From: JBCCFK01 sp965262315 | Lineage (GTDB): Bacteria > Actinomycetota > Acidimicrobiia > Acidimicrobiales > UBA8592 | Direction: 5' to 3' | DNA length: 26,185 nucleotides | NCBI GenBank assembly: GCA_965262315.1 | Contig: CBDHFJ010000043.1 | Span: forward strand, 1 to 26,185 | Part shown: positions 22,522 through 26,185 of the stretch, in pieces | How the letters are laid out: the number at the start of each line of letters is the position of its first letter | How positions within the stretch are numbered: position 1 is the first letter of the stretch | The notes under the pieces: model-generated | Told to the model about the DNA's origin: nothing | Seen by the model: only the letters and a program-made list of their open reading frames with translations | Databases searched by the model: none | Program-made: the position numbers and the translations under genes

Positions 22522-24003
22522 ATGGCCTCGATCCTCGGCCGGCTGCGTGATCGACTCGGCGGCGCGGACGAGGTCGACCCGCTCGTGGCCGCGCTCCGGG
22601 CCGCGCTCGCCGACGACCGGGTGAAGATCGACGGCGCCCAGCGGGCGTTGCTGAGCCACGACGCCTCGGTGTTCGAGGGCGGCAACCCCGGCCCGGTCTG
22701 CTATCCCGAGACCACCGACGAGGTGGTCGCGATCATGCGGATCGCCGACGAACACGGCGTCGCCGTGGTGCCGCGTGGTGCGGGCACCGGCCTGGCCGGC
22801 GGCGCCATCCCCATGGGTCGGGCCATCGTCGTCGCGGTCACTCGCATGAACGAGATCCACCAGATCGACGAGGCCAACGGTGTCGCATGGGTCGGTCCGG
22901 GCGTGATCAACCTCGACCTCACCAATCACCTGCGCCCGCTCGGCTACCACTTCGCCCCCGACCCCTCCAGCCAGCAGGTGTGCAGCATCGGCGGCAACGT
23001 CGCCAACAATTCGGGCGGCCCGCACTGCCTGGCCTACGGCGTGACCAACGCGCACATCATGGCGCTGGAGGTCGTCACCGCGTCGGGCGAGGTGCTGATG
23101 CTCGGTGGCCTCGACCCCGAACCCGAGGGCTACGACCTGCGTGGCGTGTTCGTCGGCTCCGAGGGAACCCTCGGCGTCACCACCCGCATCGCCGTGCGCC
23201 TGACCCGAAATCGACCCGCAGTCCGCACGTTGCTGCTGTCGTTTGCTTCGGTGTCAGACGCGGCCAACACGGTCAGCGCCATCATCGGCGCGGGCATCGT
23301 GCCGGCCGCCTTGGAGGTCATGGACCAGAAGATCACCGAGGCGGTGGAGAACTACGTCGGCGCGGGCTACCCGCGAGACGCAGCGGCGGTACTCCTCGCC
23401 GAGGTCGACGGCCTCGAGACCGAATGCGACATCGACGCCGAACGCATCCGTGAGATCGGCCTGGCCAACGGCGCCACCGACGTCCGCCTCGCCGCCGACG
23501 ACAACGAGCGAGCGCTGCTGTGGAAGGGCCGCAAGACCGCGTTCGGCGCCATCGCCCAAATCGCCCCGGACTACTACCTCCACGACACGGTCGTACCTCG
23601 GTCGGCCCTGGCGGACGTGCTGAACCAGGTCTACGAGATCGCCGACCGCCACGACCTGATCATCATGAACGTCTTCCACGCGGGCGACGGCAACCTCCAC
23701 CCGCTGATCGTGTTCGACGGCCGCATCCCGGGCGTGCTCGATCGGGTGCACCAGGCGGGCGCCGAGATCATCGAAGCCTCGCTGGCAGCCGGTGGTGTCC
23801 TCAGTGGCGAGCACGGCATCGGCGTCGAGAAGCAGAAGTTCATGGACATGCTGTTCACCGACGACGACCTCGACCACCAGAACCGGATCCGTCAGGCGTT
23901 CGACCCCGTCTGTCGGGCCAACCCCGGCAAGGTCATGCCGATGGGCCACAGCTGTGCAGACATCCAGCACCTGCGCTCGGTCCCCAAGGACGTCTGGGGA
24001 TGA
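22522..24003 (+). CDS. glcD: Glycolate oxidase subunit GlcD (FAD-linked)
   Basis: A flavoprotein of 493 residues, near the length of E. coli GlcD, carrying the catalytic site that oxidises glycolate (or D-lactate-like 2-hydroxy acids) to the 2-oxo acid. The FAD-binding PCMH-type domain shows VVPRGAGTGLAGGAIPMG (residues 82-99), SIGGNVANNSGGPHCLAYG and GSEGTLGVTT. The C-terminal substrate/FAD cap has FHAGDGNLHPLIVFDG (His366 region) and the SGEHGIGVEKQKF motif around 408-418. The ATG at 22522 is preferred because it begins the family's usual N-terminus; its SD is weak, so reinitiation after the upstream frame is likely. glcE follows by an ATGA overlap. D-lactate dehydrogenase activity is an alternative, but glcE, glcF and glcB beside it favour glycolate. 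Confidence 0.93.
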   Translation: MASILGRLRDRLGGADEVDPLVAALRAALADDRVKIDGAQRALLSHDASVFEGGNPGPVCYPETTDEVVAIMRIADEHGVAVVPRGAGTGLAGGAIPMGRAIVVAVTRMNEIHQIDEANGVAWVGPGVINLDLTNHLRPLGYHFAPDPSSQQVCSIGGNVANNSGGPHCLAYGVTNAHIMALEVVTASGEVLMLGGLDPEPEGYDLRGVFVGSEGTLGVTTRIAVRLTRNRPAVRTLLLSFASVSDAANTVSAIIGAGIVPAALEVMDQKITEAVENYVGAGYPRDAAAVLLAEVDGLETECDIDAERIREIGLANGATDVRLAADDNERALLWKGRKTAFGAIAQIAPDYYLHDTVVPRSALADVLNQVYEIADRHDLIIMNVFHAGDGNLHPLIVFDGRIPGVLDRVHQAGAEIIEASLAAGGVLSGEHGIGVEKQKFMDMLFTDDDLDHQNRIRQAFDPVCRANPGKVMPMGHSCADIQHLRSVPKDVWG

Positions 24004-24929
24004 CGGCGCAGCTCGCCACCGACGACCCGGTGCTGCATGCGTTCGCGGACGAGATCGGGCCCGAGGGAGCGGTCACGGTCGTCGGCAACCGGACCCGCTG
24101 GGACCTGGGCGGAGCAGTGGACCCGTCGGCCCGGGAGATCTCGGCGCCAGCGGGCATCGTCGAGTACATCCCCGAGGAGATGACCGTTCGCGTCCTCGCC
24201 GGCACCACCGTCGCCGACCTCCACGCCGCACTCGCCGAACGAGGCCAGTGGTCGGCCCTCCCCGAACGGGGCGGCTCGGTCGGCGGGGCCGTCGCCGTCG
24301 GCGAGAACGACTGGCGCATGCTGGGCCGAGGCGCACTCCGTACCGCAGTGCTGCAGGTCCGCTACGTCTCCGCCGACGGTCGGATCATCACCGGGGGCGG
24401 CCCCACGGTGAAGAACGTGACCGGCTTCGACCTGCCGCGGCTGCTCACCGGCTCGCTCGGCACGCTCGGCTGCATCGCCGAGGTCATCGTGCGCACCAAC
24501 CCGCGGCCTGCCGTGAGTCGCTGGCTCGCCGCGGACGACGCCGACCCGTTCGTCGCCGCGCAGGCCGTACTCGCCCCGAGTGCGGTGCTGTGGGACGGCG
24601 GCCGCACATCGGTGTTGCTGGAAGGCCACGGTCCGGCCGTCGACGCCGAGACCGCGGCGCTGACCGCGATCGGCGACTTCACCGAGATCGAGGCGCCCGC
24701 CGAGCCCACCGGCCACCGCTGGTCGCTGCCCCCCGCCGAGCTGGCACGGCTCGATGCCCACGACACCGGCGGGTTCACCGCCATCCTCGGCGCCGGACTC
24801 GTGTTCGCCGACAAGCCCCAGCCACCTCGCCCGCTCGACCCTGCCGTCGCCGAGGTCTCCCGCCGGGTCAAGGAACAGTACGACCCCACGGGGCGCTTGA
24901 ACCCGGGCCGAACCGTCGGAACGCGCTGA
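24000..24929 (+). CDS. glcE: Glycolate oxidase subunit GlcE (FAD-binding)
   Basis: A second, shorter PCMH-type FAD-binding subunit of 309 residues, about 40 shorter than I expect for E. coli GlcE. Landmarks are EYIPEEMTVRVLAGTTVADLHAALAERGQW, LPERGGSVGGAVAVGENDWRMLG, GRIITGGGPTVKNVTGFDLPRLLTGSLGTLG, and the C-terminal EQYDPTGRLNPGR that closes the flavin fold. The ATG overlaps the glcD stop (ATGA, 24000-24003), and its TGA shares one base with the glcF ATG, so the three subunits are translationally coupled for stoichiometric assembly. The central part (about residues 180-270) is Ala-rich and shorter than usual, which may account for the missing length. No frameshift is apparent. Confidence 0.9.
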   Translation: MTAQLATDDPVLHAFADEIGPEGAVTVVGNRTRWDLGGAVDPSAREISAPAGIVEYIPEEMTVRVLAGTTVADLHAALAERGQWSALPERGGSVGGAVAVGENDWRMLGRGALRTAVLQVRYVSADGRIITGGGPTVKNVTGFDLPRLLTGSLGTLGCIAEVIVRTNPRPAVSRWLAADDADPFVAAQAVLAPSAVLWDGGRTSVLLEGHGPAVDAETAALTAIGDFTEIEAPAEPTGHRWSLPPAELARLDAHDTGGFTAILGAGLVFADKPQPPRPLDPAVAEVSRRVKEQYDPTGRLNPGRTVGTR

Positions 24930-26077
24930 TGGACCTACACCTCGACGGCGACGACCTCAACACCTGCGTCCAGTGCGGCCTGTGCCTGCCCCACTGCCCG
25001 ACCTTCCGGGTCACGGGCGACGAAGCGATGTCGCCGCGCGGTCGCATCAAGCTCATGCGCGAGGTCCAGGACCACGACGCGCCGCTCACCGACGACGTCA
25101 TCCGCTCCTTCGAGACCTGCGTGCAGTGCCGCGGGTGCGAGCCCGCCTGCCCCTCCGGCGTTCCCTACGGCCACTTGATGGAACGCACCCGGGAGACGCT
25201 GGCCGACGCCGGCGAGATCACGCCCCGATGGCAGCGCCTGGCCTTCAAGCCGCTCGACAACCCGACCCTGCTCGGCCTCGGGTCCAAGGCGCTCGCTGTT
25301 GCCAAGAGGGCCAAGCTCGTCCCGGACCGCTTGGGCTTGCCCGACGACCTGCCGCTGCGGCAGGAACCGTTGGCGACAACCGGCTCAGACGCCTACCTCT
25401 TCACCGGCTGCGTGATGGACGCCTGGCAGCGCGACGTGCACGCCGCCGCGCAGCGTGTCCTCGCCGCGGCCGGCATCGGGACGATCCCCACCGGCGACCT
25501 CGCGCCCTGTTGTGGTGCGCTGCAGGCCCACGCGGGTCTGACCGATGACACCCGCCGCCTCGCGGGCCGGATGATGGGTTCGCTCGACCCGGAGCTCCCG
25601 ATCCTGGTCGACTCCGCCGGCTGCGGTGCCGCGATGAAGGACTACGGACACCTGCTCGGCACGCCCGAGGCCGAGGCGTTCTCCACGCGGGTGTTCGACG
25701 TGCAGGAATACCTGGCCGACCACGTCGACGCGCTCCCGTCGGCCGAACCGCTCGACCTCACGGTTGCGGTCCAGGACCCCTGCCATCTCCGGCACGTGCA
25801 GCGGGTCCACGAAGCCACCAGAGTCGTGCTGCGCCCATTCGTCCGCGAGCTGGTCGAGCTCGACGACGACGGCCTGTGCTGCGGCGCCGGCGGGGCTTAC
25901 TCGGTCCTCGAACCCGACCTCGCCGGACAGATCCGCGATCGCAAGGTGGCCTCCATCGCCCGGGCCCGCCCGGACGTGGTGGCCTCGGCCAACCCGGGCT
26001 GCTCCATGCATCTCGCCGCAGCGGACGTCCCGACGATCCACCCCATGGAACTCATCGACCGCTCGCTCCAACGCTGA
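24929..26077 (+). CDS. glcF: Glycolate oxidase iron-sulfur subunit GlcF
   Basis: An electron-transfer subunit of 382 residues that passes electrons from the flavin subunits toward the respiratory chain at the membrane. Two ferredoxin-type [4Fe-4S] motifs are near the N-terminus: Cys13/16/19/23 in CVQCGLCLPHC and Cys64/67/70/74 in CVQCRGCEPAC. Two CCG-type cysteine-rich domains follow: LFTGCVMDAW with APCCGAL and DSAGCGAAMKDYG, then QDPCHLRHVQ with LCCGAGGAYSV and NPGCSMHL. The second is typical of GlcF and heterodisulfide-reductase-like subunits. The ATG at 24929 overlaps the glcE TGA by one base. It is the last gene of the operon visible; 108 bases follow to the window end. Confidence 0.93.
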   Translation: MDLHLDGDDLNTCVQCGLCLPHCPTFRVTGDEAMSPRGRIKLMREVQDHDAPLTDDVIRSFETCVQCRGCEPACPSGVPYGHLMERTRETLADAGEITPRWQRLAFKPLDNPTLLGLGSKALAVAKRAKLVPDRLGLPDDLPLRQEPLATTGSDAYLFTGCVMDAWQRDVHAAAQRVLAAAGIGTIPTGDLAPCCGALQAHAGLTDDTRRLAGRMMGSLDPELPILVDSAGCGAAMKDYGHLLGTPEAEAFSTRVFDVQEYLADHVDALPSAEPLDLTVAVQDPCHLRHVQRVHEATRVVLRPFVRELVELDDDGLCCGAGGAYSVLEPDLAGQIRDRKVASIARARPDVVASANPGCSMHLAAADVPTIHPMELIDRSLQR

Positions 26078-26148
26078 CACTCTCGCCAGGCCGCGACAAC
26101 CAGCACTGACGGTGACCAACCTGCAGCAACCTCTGAGGAACGTTGCAG

Positions 26149-26174
26149 CTGCCCCGATCCGGCCAGATCGGCAG
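26149..26174 (+). terminator. Hairpin after glcF
   Basis: A 6-bp stem, ccgatc (26154-26159) with gatcgg (26166-26171), has a 6-base loop and can be lengthened by ctg/cag across a two-base bulge. It lies about 70 bases after the glcF stop. A smaller gcaac/gttgc pair (26126-26146) precedes it. There is no clear T-tract, so it is a modest terminator candidate. Confidence 0.35.
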
Positions 26175-26185
26175 ATTCCCGCCCG

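Overview
The window looks like a chromosomal segment of a very high-GC actinobacterium. GTG and TTG starts, short overlaps and ATGA-type junctions are common. Family content (YidB-like DUF937 protein, acidic-linker lipoproteins, carotenoid oxygenase with TetR, glycolate oxidase with malate synthase G) fits environmental Actinobacteria, possibly Acidimicrobiia; that placement is inference. I see no phage, integrase, transposase, CRISPR, rRNA or tRNA. Nearly all the DNA is coding and no gene-free stretch exceeds about 220 bases.

Left part (1-5854): the C-terminal part of a ParA ATPase, cut by the window edge, runs into a class I glutamine amidotransferase gene that carries two compensating single-base indels. 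A gamma-glutamyl-GABA-hydrolase-like peptidase and a class III aminotransferase follow, a pair typical of polyamine/GABA breakdown. On the minus strand lie a VOC protein and a tightly coupled pair: a yeast-type cytosine deaminase, probably leaderless, and a HAD phosphatase. A DUF937 protein is divergent from the deaminase.

Middle (5855-12181): a GH4 alpha-galactosidase and a galactokinase diverge around a 16-bp perfect palindrome and suggest use of alpha-galactosides. Galactokinase converges on an operon for a branched-chain-type ABC transporter: a lipoprotein binding protein and one polypeptide that fuses the LivH and LivM permeases. No ATPase genes are adjacent.

Right-middle (12112-20275): a 21-bp TetR-type palindrome precedes a carotenoid/stilbene-cleaving oxygenase whose 3' end overlaps a TetR gene. 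An SDR, a lipoprotein of unknown function, a 4-coumarate-CoA-ligase-like acyl-CoA synthetase and a eukaryotic-type (UAP1-like) nucleotide-sugar pyrophosphorylase follow. Next come a PH-like protein and a small membrane protein with a calcium-loop-like motif; a partial duplication of the PH-like gene's 3' end flanks the latter.

Right end (20276-26077): a compact glcB-glcD-glcE-glcF operon would oxidise glycolate to glyoxylate (GlcDEF) and condense it with acetyl-CoA to malate (GlcB). This is the clearest complete pathway here. I found no convincing undescribed multi-gene system. The best leads are the TetR palindrome, the two eukaryote-like enzymes, the galK palindrome, the flanking duplication and the doubly shifted amidotransferase.
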